A DNA stretch of 20,461 nucleotides from Acidobacteriota bacterium (GTDB taxonomy: Bacteria > Acidobacteriota > Terriglobia > Terriglobales > Acidobacteriaceae). The stretch's first letter is position 1; each line of letters begins with the position of its first letter. Below the pieces are notes generated by a model. The model was not told where the DNA came from. It worked only from the letters and a program-made list of their open reading frames with translations, and searched no databases. This document shows positions 1 through 8,664 of the stretch, one piece after another. The translations under genes were made by a program, and so were the position numbers. The stretch lies in the NCBI GenBank assembly GCA_021802085.1, contig JAKAAZ010000039.1, forward strand, positions 1-20,461. The letters run 5' to 3'.

Positions 1-1308
1 TTTATGACGCGGTCGACTCCTGAAGGCGCGCGCGATTATCTGGTGCCCAGCCGCGTGCATCCGGGCGAATTCTATGCGTTGCCGCAGTCCCCGCAGATGT
101 TCAAGCAGATCCTGATGATCTCCGGACTCGACCGTTATTTTCAGATCGCGCGGTGTTTTCGCGACGAGGATTTACGCGCGGACCGGCAGCCGGAGTTTAC
201 CCAGATCGATCTGGAGATGACGTTTCCGCAGCAGGAAACCGTATTTCGGGTGGTAGAGGGATTCCTGACCGCGGCGTTTCGGGAGGCGGGCATCGCGCTG
301 ACGACTCCGTTTCCGCAGATCACCTATGACGACGCGATCCGCCGCTTCGGCAGCGACAAGCCGGATATGCGTTTGCCGGAGCTGACGGATGTCCGCCATA
401 CGTTCGAGCCGGGCGATCTCGAAACGCTCAAGATAGAACCGGGTCTGCCGATTCTTGCGATCGTCATTCCCAACAAGCAGGCGATGAGCAATACGCAGAA
501 GAAGGCCTTCATCAAGGAAGTGGAGGTCGATCTGGGGCCGGACCTTGCCTACCTGGACGTGGAGCGTTTGGGGAGCAGTGAGAAGTACTCCGCGTTGGCG
601 GAGAGGATCGACCGCGCCGCGGCAAAGAATTGTGGGTTAGCGCGAGTGGAGCCGGAACATCGGTTGGTGGTGATCACACCGCGGGTCGGAGCAGACAAGT
701 CGAGCGATCACTCGTGGATCTACAAGAAGGCAGGCCAACTGAGGCTGGAACTGGCCAAGCGCTTCCGGGAGGAGCACGGGGCCTTTGAGAAGAAGGGCAC
801 CGCGGAGGATTACAAATTTCTCTGGGTGACGGATTTTCCGTTTTTCGAGTGGGATGAGGGAACGCATGCCTGGACGTTTGCACATCACCCGTTCACGTCG
901 CCGCACGAGGACGATTTGCAGGCCGGGCGCATGCAGTCCGATCCTGGTGCGGTGCGGGCCCTGGCGTATGACATTGTGCTGAACGGAATTGAGCTGGGCT
1001 CGGGATCGATTCGCATCCACCGGCAGGATGTGCAGCAACAGATTTTCCGGTCGCTTGGCATGAGCGAGGCAGAGGCCAAGGAGCGGTTTGGATTTTTTTT
1101 GGAAGCCTTGGAATATGGAACGCCTCCGCATGGGGGCATCGCGTTGGGACTGGACCGGATTGTGATGATTCTCGCTGGCGCGCCAAGCCTGCGCGAGGTC
1201 ATCGCATTTCCGAAAACGGCGAAAGCCGTGGACTTGATGGTGGACGCTCCGTCTCCGGTGAGCGAAACACAACTGAAAGAGTTATATATTCAACTCAGAC
1301 GGACTTAG
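1..1308 (+). CDS. aspS: Aspartyl-tRNA synthetase, C-terminal part (5' end outside window)
   Basis: This class II aminoacyl-tRNA synthetase charges tRNA-Asp (or tRNA-Asp/Asn) with aspartate in the cytoplasm. The frame is open from base 1, so the gene is cut by the window edge. About 435 residues remain of a bacterial-type enzyme of about 590-600, and the N-terminal anticodon-binding OB fold is missing. The fragment opens in the conserved STPEGARDYLVPSR segment, followed by the aspartate-binding ALPQSPQ. Class II motif 2 follows (FRDEDLRADRQPEFTQ, about residues 52-67 of the fragment). Next comes the bacterial GAD insertion domain. Motif 3, GIALGLDRIVMI, lies near 1135-1170. The gene ends in TAG and is convergent with the glutaryl-CoA dehydrogenase gene. 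I see nothing unusual in the visible part. The identification is very secure, but the sequence does not settle whether the enzyme is discriminating or non-discriminating. Confidence 0.97.
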   Translation, partial: FMTRSTPEGARDYLVPSRVHPGEFYALPQSPQMFKQILMISGLDRYFQIARCFRDEDLRADRQPEFTQIDLEMTFPQQETVFRVVEGFLTAAFREAGIALTTPFPQITYDDAIRRFGSDKPDMRLPELTDVRHTFEPGDLETLKIEPGLPILAIVIPNKQAMSNTQKKAFIKEVEVDLGPDLAYLDVERLGSSEKYSALAERIDRAAAKNCGLARVEPEHRLVVITPRVGADKSSDHSWIYKKAGQLRLELAKRFREEHGAFEKKGTAEDYKFLWVTDFPFFEWDEGTHAWTFAHHPFTSPHEDDLQAGRMQSDPGAVRALAYDIVLNGIELGSGSIRIHRQDVQQQIFRSLGMSEAEAKERFGFFLEALEYGTPPHGGIALGLDRIVMILAGAPSLREVIAFPKTAKAVDLMVDAPSPVSETQLKELYIQLRRT

Positions 1309-1375
1309 AGTGGATTGACAGCTGCGGTGCGGCGACGAAGCGAGACGATCTAGCGCAGCGTCCGCTCTGCGATCA

Positions 1376-1409
1376 CCCTCTGGATTCTTCGCTTCGCTCA
1401 GAATGACAC
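1376..1409. repeat. Dispersed repeat core fragment ('SAAKNP' type)
   Basis: The segment reads CCCTCTGGATTCTTCG and then CTTCGCTCAGAATGACAC. It nearly matches the core of the repeats at 13643-13738 and 17216-17303. It lies in the 136-bp gap between the convergent ends of aspS and the glutaryl-CoA dehydrogenase gene. Only the core is present. I could not find the terminal GATTTACAG motif of the longer copies, so this is a fragment or a shorter member of the family. Confidence 0.6.
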
Positions 1410-1444
1410 AACTTATTTTCCGCTATGGTAGCTGTGAGTCCACG

Positions 1445-2623
1445 CTAATACGCGGGGATGCCGGTGACGCTTTGGCCGATGATGAGGGTGTGCATGGTAT
1501 CGGTGCCTTCGTAGGTCTTGACGGACTCGAGGTTCATCATGTGGCGCATGACGGGATAATCGTCGGTGATGCCGTTGGCTCCGAGAATATCGCGCGACAA
1601 GCGGGCGCATTCGAGCGCCATCCAGACATTGTTTTTCTTGGCCATGGAAATGTGCTGGTGGCCCACGGTGCCGGCATCTTTCATGCGGCCCACCTGGAGT
1701 GAAAGGAGCTGGCCTTTGGTGATTTCCGTGATCATCCAGGCGAGTTTGTCCTGTACCAGCTGATGGCTGGCGATGGGTCGATCGTGGAACTGCTTGCGCA
1801 GCAGGGAATATTGCAGCGCCGTGTCGTAGCACGACATGGCGGCGCCGAGCGCGCCCCAGCTGATTCCGTAGCGCGCCTGATTCAGACACATCAGCGGCGA
1901 TTTCAGGCCGCTGGCTCCGGGCAACATGGCGGCAGCGGGCACGCGCACATCCTGCATAAACAGGCCGGAGGTGATCGAGGCGCGCAACGACCATTTGCCG
2001 TGCACGTCGTAGGCGCTGAAGCCGGGTAATTTTGTGTCGACGAGAAATCCGCGCACGCGACCGTCTTCGTCGTCCACCTTGGCCCAAATCACGGCCATGT
2101 CGGCGAGCGTTCCGGTGGTGATCCACATTTTTTCGCCATTCAGAATGTAGTCGCCGCCATCTTTTTTGGCGTGGGTGCGCATGCCGCCGGGATTGGAGCC
2201 GAAGTCGGGCTCGGTGAGGCCGAAGCAGCCAAGTTTTTCTCCTGTAGCGAGCCGCGGCAGCCATTCATTTTTCTGTTCATCGCTGCCGAAGGCGTGGATG
2301 GGATACATGACCAGCGCGGACTGGACGCTGACGAAGCTGCGCACGCCGGAGTCGCCGCGCTCGGTTTCCTGCATGACCAATCCATACTCGACATTGTTCA
2401 TGCCGGCGCAGCCGTAGCCGTCGATGGTGGCGCCGTAGAAGCCGAGCTCGCCCATGGGCCGGATCAATTCTTTGGGGAAGCGTCCGTCGCGATTGCACTC
2501 CTCAATGATGGGAATGAGGTTGTCTTCAATGAACTGGCGCGCGGTGTCGCGCACCAGCCGCTCGTCTTCGCTGAGCAGTGTGTCGAAGCCGATAAAGTCA
2601 ACTCCGCTGAATTTGAAAGCCAT
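1445..2623 (-). CDS. gcdH: Glutaryl-CoA dehydrogenase (acyl-CoA dehydrogenase family)
   Basis: This is a flavoprotein of the acyl-CoA dehydrogenase superfamily. The glutaryl-CoA branch oxidises and decarboxylates glutaryl-CoA to crotonyl-CoA in lysine, tryptophan and benzoyl-CoA breakdown, passing electrons to ETF. At 392 residues it has the usual family length. FAD/substrate motifs include LGCFGLTEPDFGSNP and the strand with GEKMWITTG. LGANGITDDYPV and TYEGTDTMH lie near the C-terminus, with the catalytic-base glutamate at residue 372. Arg95, in DSGVRSFVSVQ, matches the substrate-carboxylate arginine characteristic of glutaryl-CoA dehydrogenases (family knowledge), which favours this over a generic acyl-CoA dehydrogenase. 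The ATG at 2623 is preceded by GGAG at a 9-nt spacing. The gene is divergent from the lipid kinase and is not in a visible operon. Substrate specificity remains an inference from motifs. Confidence 0.9.
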   Translation of the reverse strand: MAFKFSGVDFIGFDTLLSEDERLVRDTARQFIEDNLIPIIEECNRDGRFPKELIRPMGELGFYGATIDGYGCAGMNNVEYGLVMQETERGDSGVRSFVSVQSALVMYPIHAFGSDEQKNEWLPRLATGEKLGCFGLTEPDFGSNPGGMRTHAKKDGGDYILNGEKMWITTGTLADMAVIWAKVDDEDGRVRGFLVDTKLPGFSAYDVHGKWSLRASITSGLFMQDVRVPAAAMLPGASGLKSPLMCLNQARYGISWGALGAAMSCYDTALQYSLLRKQFHDRPIASHQLVQDKLAWMITEITKGQLLSLQVGRMKDAGTVGHQHISMAKKNNVWMALECARLSRDILGANGITDDYPVMRHMMNLESVKTYEGTDTMHTLIIGQSVTGIPAY

Positions 2624-2763
2624 GGAATGTTTCTCCGTGGAGAGACTGGAAAACTCTCCAGCCTAGCAGAGAGTGGAGAGCGCCGCAGAAAACCGGGCGG
2701 GGTGGGTTGATTTGGTTTTCTGGAAGAACAGCAATTTGGGCGCAAACCTTTGCCGCCAGATAA

Positions 2764-2790
2764 CCCAGGTCTCAGAAGCGAGACCTGGGG
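2764..2790. repeat. Palindromic hairpin repeat, copy 1
   Basis: CCCAGGTCTC at 2764-2773 pairs perfectly with GAGACCTGGG at 2780-2789 around the loop AGAAGC, and GCACCC follows. The surrounding 39 nt (CAGATAA through GCACCC) are identical to the copy at 8638. It sits in the 291-bp gap between the divergent gcdH and lipid kinase genes, so here it cannot be a terminator for either. It is a dispersed REP-like element. Confidence 0.9.
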
Positions 2791-2914
2791 CACCCAGGCA
2801 TTCTTTCCGGCGCACGGCACTCGACAAGCTCTTCACCAAGGGTTGATGACGACATGTAAGAATAGCAGCGCAGCTCTCGGAGACAGTCACGGGCTGCGCC
2901 AGGGGACACATTGG

Positions 2915-3874
2915 ATGCGTCGTGTTGCGCTGATTTACAACCCGGCTTCGGGCCAGCGGCTTGAGCGGCGGGCCGCAGCGATCGCGGAGGTGGTGGCGGT
3001 ACTCAGCGAGGCAGGCGTGGAAGTGAAGGCGATCGCAACTGAGTCGCCAGCGAGCACCGGGACACAGGCGCAGGAGGCGGTGCGCCAGGGATTCGACACG
3101 ATTCTGGCGTGTGGGGGAGACGGCACAGTGCATGAAGCGCTGCAGTCTCTGGTTGGCGGATTCGCAGCGCTGGGCGTCATCCCGATGGGAACGGCGAATG
3201 CGCTGGCTGCGGATCTGGGCCTGCCCGCGTCGCCAGTGAAGGCGGTGAAGATGCTGCTGACTGCGACTCCAGTGCGGGTGTCCGTGGGACGTGTCTTCTA
3301 TCGCGACAGCGAAAGTAGTTCGCGCTCGCGCTATTTTATTGTGGCGGCGGGAATTGGCGCTGATGCTCTCTTCATGTCGCGGCTGGATCCCAAGTTGAAA
3401 CAGCGGTTCGGATATGCGCTGTACGTGGTGGAAACTTTTCGTCTGTGGGCGACCTACAAGTATCCGACGTTTGCGGCGCGGTTTCAGGAGAGTGGAAGGC
3501 AAGCGCCGCGAGTGGAAGAAGTGTCGCAGATTCTGGCGGTGCGCATCGGCAATTTCGGGGGTGTGGTGCGCGAGCTGGCGCCTGGGGCTGCGATCACCAA
3601 TCACCATCTCCACGTGATTGCGCTGAAAACGCGCAGCCGCCTGCGATACCTGCGATTCATGATCTCCGTGTTGCTGCGACGACCCGAATACTCGGGGCCG
3701 ATGGAACTGGTGGACTGCGAATCTATGGAGTGCTTTGCGCTGGAAGGCTCGACGGAGCGATTATATGTCGAGGCGGATGGAGAGTTGCTGGGTACCTTGC
3801 CGGCGAGGATCGAAGTGGTGCCGCAAACTTTGACCGTACTGATTCCGAAGGGGATTCAGGGTCGCAGAACGTGA
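2915..3874 (+). CDS. Diacylglycerol kinase family lipid kinase (DagK/YegS-like)
   Basis: This soluble or membrane-peripheral lipid kinase has the diacylglycerol kinase catalytic (DAGKc) fold. Members phosphorylate diacylglycerol or related lipids to recycle them into phospholipid synthesis. In the 319-residue protein the N-terminal strand VALIYNPASG is followed by the nucleotide-binding GGDGTVHE (GGDGT at residues 67-71) and MGTANALA (91-98). A C-terminal beta-rich half ends in YVEADGELLGTLPARIEVVP. The ATG at 2915 is chosen because MRRVALIYNPASG is where family members begin and AGGGGA lies 8 nt upstream. The frame stays open further upstream to 2750, but that stretch runs through a palindromic repeat and is unlikely to be translated. 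The gene converges on the TonB-receptor-like gene across a 109-bp gap. The exact lipid substrate cannot be read from the sequence. Confidence 0.88.
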   Translation: MRRVALIYNPASGQRLERRAAAIAEVVAVLSEAGVEVKAIATESPASTGTQAQEAVRQGFDTILACGGDGTVHEALQSLVGGFAALGVIPMGTANALAADLGLPASPVKAVKMLLTATPVRVSVGRVFYRDSESSSRSRYFIVAAGIGADALFMSRLDPKLKQRFGYALYVVETFRLWATYKYPTFAARFQESGRQAPRVEEVSQILAVRIGNFGGVVRELAPGAAITNHHLHVIALKTRSRLRYLRFMISVLLRRPEYSGPMELVDCESMECFALEGSTERLYVEADGELLGTLPARIEVVPQTLTVLIPKGIQGRRT

Positions 3875-3918
3875 CCCTTGAATAAGCGACCTATGGTCGA
3901 GATGACCTTATTTCCAGC

Positions 3919-3949
3919 CCCACTCAAGCCAAGAAGCGGCTTGAATGGG
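3919..3949. repeat. Hairpin repeat between convergent genes (possible bidirectional terminator)
   Basis: CCCACTCAAGCC (3919-3930) pairs with GGCTTGAATGGG (3938-3949) at 11 of 12 positions, with one A/C mismatch. The loop AAGAAGC resembles the AGAAGC loop of the other repeats, but the stem sequence is different. It lies between the stops of the lipid kinase (3874) and the TonB-receptor-like gene (3984) and could end transcription from both sides. There is no T-run on either strand, so intrinsic termination is uncertain. Confidence 0.7.
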
Positions 3950-3983
3950 CCACGACAGGGTCCAGCGATTCATGCGGAATCGA

Positions 3984-6881
3984 TCAGTACTCATAATCCA
4001 AAGAGAATTGAATCCTTCGGGGATCGGCGACCTGAATCGGTTGGTTGAATTGTGGTTCGGCGGTTGCGCCCGATCCGTAGACCGGGTTGATCAGATCGAT
4101 ATTTTGCTTATTCAGCAGGTTGAAGGATTCGGCCACGATATCGAGATGACCGCGCCAGATAGGAACCATCTTGAGGATGCGAAGATCGAAGTCTACGTTC
4201 GGCGGCGTTTGCAGACTGTTGCGAGTAAGCCCGAGCGGGCGCGCGGCAAAGGGATAAATATGTTCCAGGTTGGTGTCCACGCCAGTGAGCGGGTTGGCGC
4301 GAAAGCCGCTATCGACCGCTAGAATGGGCGCAAATTCCAATCCATAGAGAGCTTTTAGAAGTGGGTTGGAGGCGCCTCCTTTGGCGGCATCCTGGGGATC
4401 GTCGAGGTCAGGTCCGAGCACCCAGAGTCCGCTCAGAACGAAGCGATGTCGCTGGTCTTCGAGGGAGAGCGCGCGTTCGTCGTTGAGGGCATACGGATTT
4501 TGCGGTTGCTCAGTATCGTAGGACGCGTCGTCGATGGTCTTGGAGAAGGTATAGCCGGCCATTAGCTCGAATTCTTCGTTAAACTGCCGGTTCAGCGTGA
4601 CGGTCAGGCCGTTATAGTTTGAACTGGCTTCGGTCTGGAACTGGTTGATGGCGTCATACGCCGGGTTGAGGCGCTGCGAAGGAAAAATCGGGCGGTCGAT
4701 CTGCTGGGCAGTGGGCGCTGGAATGCCCAGGCTCGGCGCATTCGCCAACGTCAGAGGTACGGGAGGCGGCAGATTGACGTTGACCGTGCGCCCCATCTTG
4801 ACGCCGTGAACGAAGCGGTATTCGGCGCTGGCCGTCCACTGTGCGGGAAGCTGTCGCTCGATGCCGAAGGAAGCAGTCTCGCTGTAAGGATTTGCCAAGC
4901 GCGGCTGGGCCTGCCAGATGCTGGGCGCAATTCCGGTATGCGGCGCTGTGAAGAAAGATCCCGACTGATACAGGGACGCAGCGTCCGCGCCTTCCGCGAT
5001 CTGCTGCGTGGCGCGGAGACCATCGAACTCCTCGATGCGGTTGACGGTAGAGAGCAAATAGCGATCGAAGAAGATTCCGAATCCTCCGCGAAGAACCCAG
5101 TTTTTGTCCGGCGACCACGCAAAGCCAAGTCGCGGGCTTAGATTGTCGGCGTCTTGCGGAAGGGAAGAGGGCAAGCGGTTGTATTCATAGCGGAGGCCGT
5201 AGTCGAGGGCAAGGGTATGGAACGGTGTCCAGTGGTCCTGAACATATGCCGCGCTGCGAAGCTCGGAAAAATTCGTGTTGGGATCGCCGAAGCTCTGGGT
5301 GTAGAAAGCCGCCTGGCCGTCGGCGAGCGCGGTCAGATTCGGAAACACATACAGTCCTGCGAATCCGTCGAGATTGGCGGCACGCAAGGCCACGTGGCTG
5401 AATGTCGCTCCCGCCTGGAAAAGGTGCTTGCTATACTGCCGGATCACGCCATCGCCAAAGTCCACGTGCGTTTCGTAACGGCGACTGTTTCCCGCATAGG
5501 GCGTGCCGAGCTGGGCGATACCGGCGACCACGATGCCGGGTCCAGTGATGGAGGCAGTGCGCAGCGCGACGCGGCGCTGCGCCACTTCAAAGTTCATCTG
5601 ATTGAGCAGTCGCGGAGAGATTGCGGCGCTCCACGAACCGTTCACGCTGTTGTCGTCGTAAAACGCCGAGCCGCGCGCACTCAGATCGGTGAGGTCGTCC
5701 GTGTTGAAGGCATCATTCACGGAACGATTGTTGGTGAGCGCATAGCGCAGCATCAGACTGTTGGCAGCGAATGCGCGGTCCATGCGTCCGGAAAGTTCCG
5801 TCTCCTGATTGACGGTGGGAAAAAATCCATGTTGCAGGCGGAAGCCGCGCAATGGGCCTGTCCGCTCCAGTGCGCTATCGATTTCCGCAATCAGTTGCGG
5901 ATCAAAATCGCCCGCTTCCTCGCCACGCGTCATTTCCTGTTCGGCGGCAACGTAGTAGAAGAGCTTGTCTTTCTGGATGGGGCCGCCGGTGGAGAAGCCA
6001 GCTCGCAGACTGTTTTCGTCCGGTTTGCGCGGTACAATCTCGAGCGCGGGCGTTCCGTTCAACGCTCCATTCTGGACGAACAGAAAGGCGTCGCCGTGCT
6101 GGAGATTTACGCCGGAACGCGTTTCGACATCGACCGACCCGCCGGCGGAACCGCCGTACTGGGCCCCATAGCCGTGATTCACGACTTGAAAATCGCTGAT
6201 GGCTTCCGGGGACAGCTCCGTCCTGCTGAGGCCGGTGTATTCATCGTTGTCGTCGACGCCATCGATGTAGAGCGCATTGCTCGATGGGCGCAGTCCGCCG
6301 GCGCTGAATCCGCCTTCGGCCGCCGCCCCCGGAGATTGCACTCCCTGCGCGGGGTTCGCCGAGCCGAGTGACGGCGCCAGCAAAGTGAAACTCAGATAGT
6401 TCCGGCTGGGAATCGGAAGCTCCTCGATACGATCGCGGTCGATGTTGGTGACCGGCGAGGATTGCGAGGTGTCGAGTGCTTCTGTGCGGGACTGGACGCG
6501 GACCTGCTGGCTGGCGCGCGCGGGAGCGAGCTGGGCATCGATGCGCGCGTTGCGTCCGACCGCGATGACGACGGAATCGTTGCGGTAGCCTGCGAAGCCG
6601 GGCGCGGCAATCTCGATCCGATATGTCCCGCTGGGAAGTCCGGCGATCCCAAAGGCCCCATCGGAACCCGTGGAGGTCGCGCGGACGATTGTTTTATCCG
6701 AGCTGGAAAGCGTGATATGCGCTCCGGCAATGGCTGAACCTGTCGTGTCCGTAACCGTGCCGGAGACACTGCCCTGCGTCAGGCCGGTTTGTGCCCGCAG
6801 GTATGGGGAGAAAAACATGAAAAAAAACGCAGCGGCGAGGACAAACCGCAGGGGGGCGGCGAAACCAGGACGGCGAGACAT
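3984..6881 (-). CDS. TonB-receptor-like outer-membrane protein with carboxypeptidase-regulatory domain (Oar-like)
   Basis: This is a predicted outer-membrane beta-barrel protein of 965 residues. Residues 1-31 form a signal peptide: a basic start, then FVLAAAFFFMFF, with likely cleavage after LRAQ. Residues of about 36-120 match a carboxypeptidase-regulatory-like beta-sandwich, with GSVSGTVTDTTGSAIAGA, then DGAFGIAGLPSGTYRIEI. A TonB plug-like region follows (about 135-260, with ALYIDGVDDNDEY and QYGGSAGGSVDVETRSG). The rest is a long barrel with repeated aromatic strands such as YGLRYEYNR and AGYTFSKTIDD, ending in SLDYEY with a terminal aromatic as in barrel proteins. Acidobacteria commonly encode many such Oar-like proteins, proposed to import oligosaccharides or other large substrates. 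No substrate gene is adjacent, so the cargo is unknown. The start ATG at 6881 has AGAGGAG 4 nt upstream. Confidence 0.9.
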   Translation of the reverse strand: MSRRPGFAAPLRFVLAAAFFFMFFSPYLRAQTGLTQGSVSGTVTDTTGSAIAGAHITLSSSDKTIVRATSTGSDGAFGIAGLPSGTYRIEIAAPGFAGYRNDSVVIAVGRNARIDAQLAPARASQQVRVQSRTEALDTSQSSPVTNIDRDRIEELPIPSRNYLSFTLLAPSLGSANPAQGVQSPGAAAEGGFSAGGLRPSSNALYIDGVDDNDEYTGLSRTELSPEAISDFQVVNHGYGAQYGGSAGGSVDVETRSGVNLQHGDAFLFVQNGALNGTPALEIVPRKPDENSLRAGFSTGGPIQKDKLFYYVAAEQEMTRGEEAGDFDPQLIAEIDSALERTGPLRGFRLQHGFFPTVNQETELSGRMDRAFAANSLMLRYALTNNRSVNDAFNTDDLTDLSARGSAFYDDNSVNGSWSAAISPRLLNQMNFEVAQRRVALRTASITGPGIVVAGIAQLGTPYAGNSRRYETHVDFGDGVIRQYSKHLFQAGATFSHVALRAANLDGFAGLYVFPNLTALADGQAAFYTQSFGDPNTNFSELRSAAYVQDHWTPFHTLALDYGLRYEYNRLPSSLPQDADNLSPRLGFAWSPDKNWVLRGGFGIFFDRYLLSTVNRIEEFDGLRATQQIAEGADAASLYQSGSFFTAPHTGIAPSIWQAQPRLANPYSETASFGIERQLPAQWTASAEYRFVHGVKMGRTVNVNLPPPVPLTLANAPSLGIPAPTAQQIDRPIFPSQRLNPAYDAINQFQTEASSNYNGLTVTLNRQFNEEFELMAGYTFSKTIDDASYDTEQPQNPYALNDERALSLEDQRHRFVLSGLWVLGPDLDDPQDAAKGGASNPLLKALYGLEFAPILAVDSGFRANPLTGVDTNLEHIYPFAARPLGLTRNSLQTPPNVDFDLRILKMVPIWRGHLDIVAESFNLLNKQNIDLINPVYGSGATAEPQFNQPIQVADPRRIQFSLDYEY

Positions 6882-6978
6882 CGAACTCCTCTTCTGTGAA
6901 TGCGGGCATCAGTCAGAACAGCAGGCGCGGAAAGGCACGCCCATCGCTGTCGCTTCCAGCGTGAGTTCACAGTGAGGA

Positions 6979-7293
6979 TCAGATTCTGAGCGGAACAAGA
7001 GGCGGGCTTGCCGTGGACGCGGGGCGGTGGCTCGCTCCCGCTGGCAAGAGCGGGGGGGATTGGATAGACGGGCCGGGGCGCCTCTTCGAAGACGCGAGCG
7101 CGGGAACGTAGCGCAGCAGCCTGGCGAGAGTCACGACGATGCCAACACCTACAAACCATGCGGTGATGTTGAGTTCCGTGTCGTTCGCCGGCACAACGTG
7201 CTTGTCCCAGTGGTCGAAGTACTCCGCGAGAGGAGTGAGCGTGGCCAGGATCAGGACAATGCCAGCCGCGAATTGGAAAATGCGCCGCGCCAC
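6979..7293 (-). CDS. Small two-helix membrane protein, unknown function
   Basis: This hypothetical protein is about 104 residues long if it starts at GTG 7293. It shows a hydrophobic segment (FQFAAGIVLILATLTPLAEYF), a short polar loop with FDHWDK and NDTE, and a second hydrophobic segment (AWFVGVGIVVTLARLL). A basic, proline-rich tail follows. The pattern of helix, aspartate/tryptophan loop with NDTE, then helix recalls small uncharacterised membrane proteins often seen in Acidobacteria; that resemblance is from memory. The frame extends upstream to a TTG at 7437, but that codon lies inside a degenerate palindromic repeat, and the extra 48 residues look non-conserved and proline/cysteine-rich. 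GTG 7293 gives MARRIFQF..., a more natural membrane-protein start, though no clear ribosome binding site precedes it. It lies about 97 bp upstream of the TonB-receptor-like gene on the same strand. Confidence 0.5.
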   Translation of the reverse strand: MARRIFQFAAGIVLILATLTPLAEYFDHWDKHVVPANDTELNITAWFVGVGIVVTLARLLRYVPALASSKRRPGPSIQSPPLLPAGASHRPASTASPPLVPLRI

Positions 7294-7426
7294 TGATCTG
7301 AGAATAGCCGGGCGGGAGCATTCATCGCAAATCTGCGGGATGAGGGCGGATGGAGAGTTGCCGGTTGGAGCGCCGGTAGGGATTGAAGTGGCGTCGCAGG
7401 TATTGAGGAACCAGACGCAGCGAAAT

Positions 7427-7453
7427 CCATGTCGCAAAAGCGAGACCGTGGGG
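7427..7453. repeat. Degenerate palindromic repeat
   Basis: CCATGTCGC, AAAA, then GCGAGACCGTGGGG form an imperfect hairpin with bulges. Its GCGAGAC arm and GTGGGG end resemble the repeats at 2764 and 9375. It looks like a decayed family member in the gap between the small membrane protein and the alcohol dehydrogenase gene. The TTG that would lengthen the membrane protein frame lies in its loop. Confidence 0.5.
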
Positions 7454-7549
7454 TATCTCAGTCGTCCACGCAGCCGTCAGGATTCCGCAGCGCGGCAGGG
7501 CATATTTTTTTGAGGAACTTCTACGGTGTGCCGCATCCAACGGAGAGCT

Positions 7550-8608
7550 ATGTACAACGCAAAAGCATTCTCCGCTGACAGTGCGACATCGCCGCTGGCT
7601 TCCACCACGATCGCGCGGCGCGATCCAACCGAGACAGATGTGCAGATTGAGATTTTGTTCTGCGGCATTTGTCATTCTGACTTGCATCAGGTGCGCAATG
7701 AGTGGAGCGGCGTGATGCCAACCGTCTATCCCTGCGTGCCCGGCCATGAGATTGTCGGCCGCGTTACGAAAACCGGCTCGGCTGTAAAGAAATTCAAGGT
7801 AGGAGATGTTGCCGCGGTCGGGTGTATGGTCGACTCCGACGGAACGTGCCCGGAGTGTCTACGGGGCGAGGAGCAGTTCTGCCCCAACATGACCCTGACC
7901 TATAACTTTCCTGATAAGCACACGGGCGGCGTGACGTATGGAGGCTACTCGGACAGTGTGGTCGTGGATCAGCGGTTCGTGCTGAAGGTTCCCTCGAACC
8001 TCGATCTGGCCGGGGCCGCGCCGCTGCTGTGCGCGGGCATCACCACTTTCTCGCCGCTGCACCACTGGGGAGTGACCAAGGGCAAGAAGGTTGGGATCGT
8101 CGGGCTGGGCGGACTGGGCCATATGGGAGTCAAGTTCGCACACGCTCTTGGCGCGCACGTTGTTCTGTTTACCACGTCGCCCAACAAGAAGGAAGACGCG
8201 TTCCGGCTGGGGGCCGACGAGGTCGTCGTCTCCCGCAACGCGGACGAGATGGTCAAGCACGCGGGCAGCTTCGACTTTATGCTGGATGCTGTCTCCGCCA
8301 GCCACGACATCAACGCATATATCAACCTGCTGCGACGCGACGGAAATCTAACGCTGGTGGGTGCGCCGAACAAGCCGTTTGAGATTCCAGCGTTCAATCT
8401 GATCATGGGCCGTCGCAGTCTTTCCGGCTCTCCTATCGGCGGCATTGCGGAGACGCAGAAGATGCTCGACTTCTGCGGTGCGCACAGCATTACCGCCGAT
8501 GTCGAAGTGATTCCAATCCAGAAGGTGAATGAGGCGTATGAGCGGTTGCTGAAGGCGGACGTGAAGTATCGCTTCTCGATCGACATGGCCTCGCTGAAGA
8601 GCGCTTAA
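7550..8608 (+). CDS. Zinc-dependent NAD(P) alcohol/aldehyde dehydrogenase, YahK type
   Basis: This cytoplasmic medium-chain dehydrogenase/reductase of 352 residues belongs to the cinnamyl-alcohol-dehydrogenase/YahK branch, which generally reduces aldehydes with NADPH. The catalytic-zinc ligands are visible: Cys41 in GICHSDLH, His66-Glu67 in VPGHE, and Cys161 in PLLCAGIT. The Rossmann motif GLGGLG is at 185-190, and SRNADEM matches YahK closely. The C-terminal MLDFCGAH..ADVE and NEAYERLLKADVKYRFSID are typical of the group. The structural-zinc loop reads DSDGTCPEC...C, so Asp97 stands where family members usually have the first of four cysteines; Cys100, Cys103 and Cys111 remain. The ATG at 7550 follows CGGAGAG and matches where relatives begin. 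An in-frame GTG at 7526 with GAGGA upstream is the alternative start. A short remnant of a second copy's 3' end lies at 9422-9478. Confidence 0.9.
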   Translation: MYNAKAFSADSATSPLASTTIARRDPTETDVQIEILFCGICHSDLHQVRNEWSGVMPTVYPCVPGHEIVGRVTKTGSAVKKFKVGDVAAVGCMVDSDGTCPECLRGEEQFCPNMTLTYNFPDKHTGGVTYGGYSDSVVVDQRFVLKVPSNLDLAGAAPLLCAGITTFSPLHHWGVTKGKKVGIVGLGGLGHMGVKFAHALGAHVVLFTTSPNKKEDAFRLGADEVVVSRNADEMVKHAGSFDFMLDAVSASHDINAYINLLRRDGNLTLVGAPNKPFEIPAFNLIMGRRSLSGSPIGGIAETQKMLDFCGAHSITADVEVIPIQKVNEAYERLLKADVKYRFSIDMASLKSA

Positions 8609-8637
8609 CCACAAGGAGCCAACCAACAGGCAGATAA

Positions 8638-8664
8638 CCCAGGTCTCAGAAGCGAGACCTGGGG
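8638..8664. repeat. Palindromic hairpin repeat, copy 2
   Basis: This is the same perfect stem as at 2764, CCCAGGTCTC with GAGACCTGGG around AGAAGC. It starts 30 nt after the alcohol dehydrogenase stop codon. GCACCC follows, then a degraded TGGCTTGAGTGGAGCACC piece that resembles the right arm of the 3919 and 9610 repeats. It could act as a terminator for the upstream gene, but identical copies elsewhere show it is mainly a dispersed repeat. Confidence 0.9.

Noticed and set aside
2750..2914. 55-codon N-terminal extension of the lipid kinase
   Set aside because: It translates through a dispersed palindromic repeat. The family start MRRVALIYNP with a good ribosome binding site lies at 2915.
5154..6371. 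405-codon plus-strand frame opposite the TonB-receptor-like gene
   Set aside because: It is antisense to a gene with clear signal peptide, plug and barrel features. It shows no motif, and its length follows from the high GC content.
7294..7437. 48-codon extension of the small membrane protein
   Set aside because: It starts at a TTG inside a degenerate repeat and has a protein sequence with no recognisable pattern. Kept only as an alternative start.
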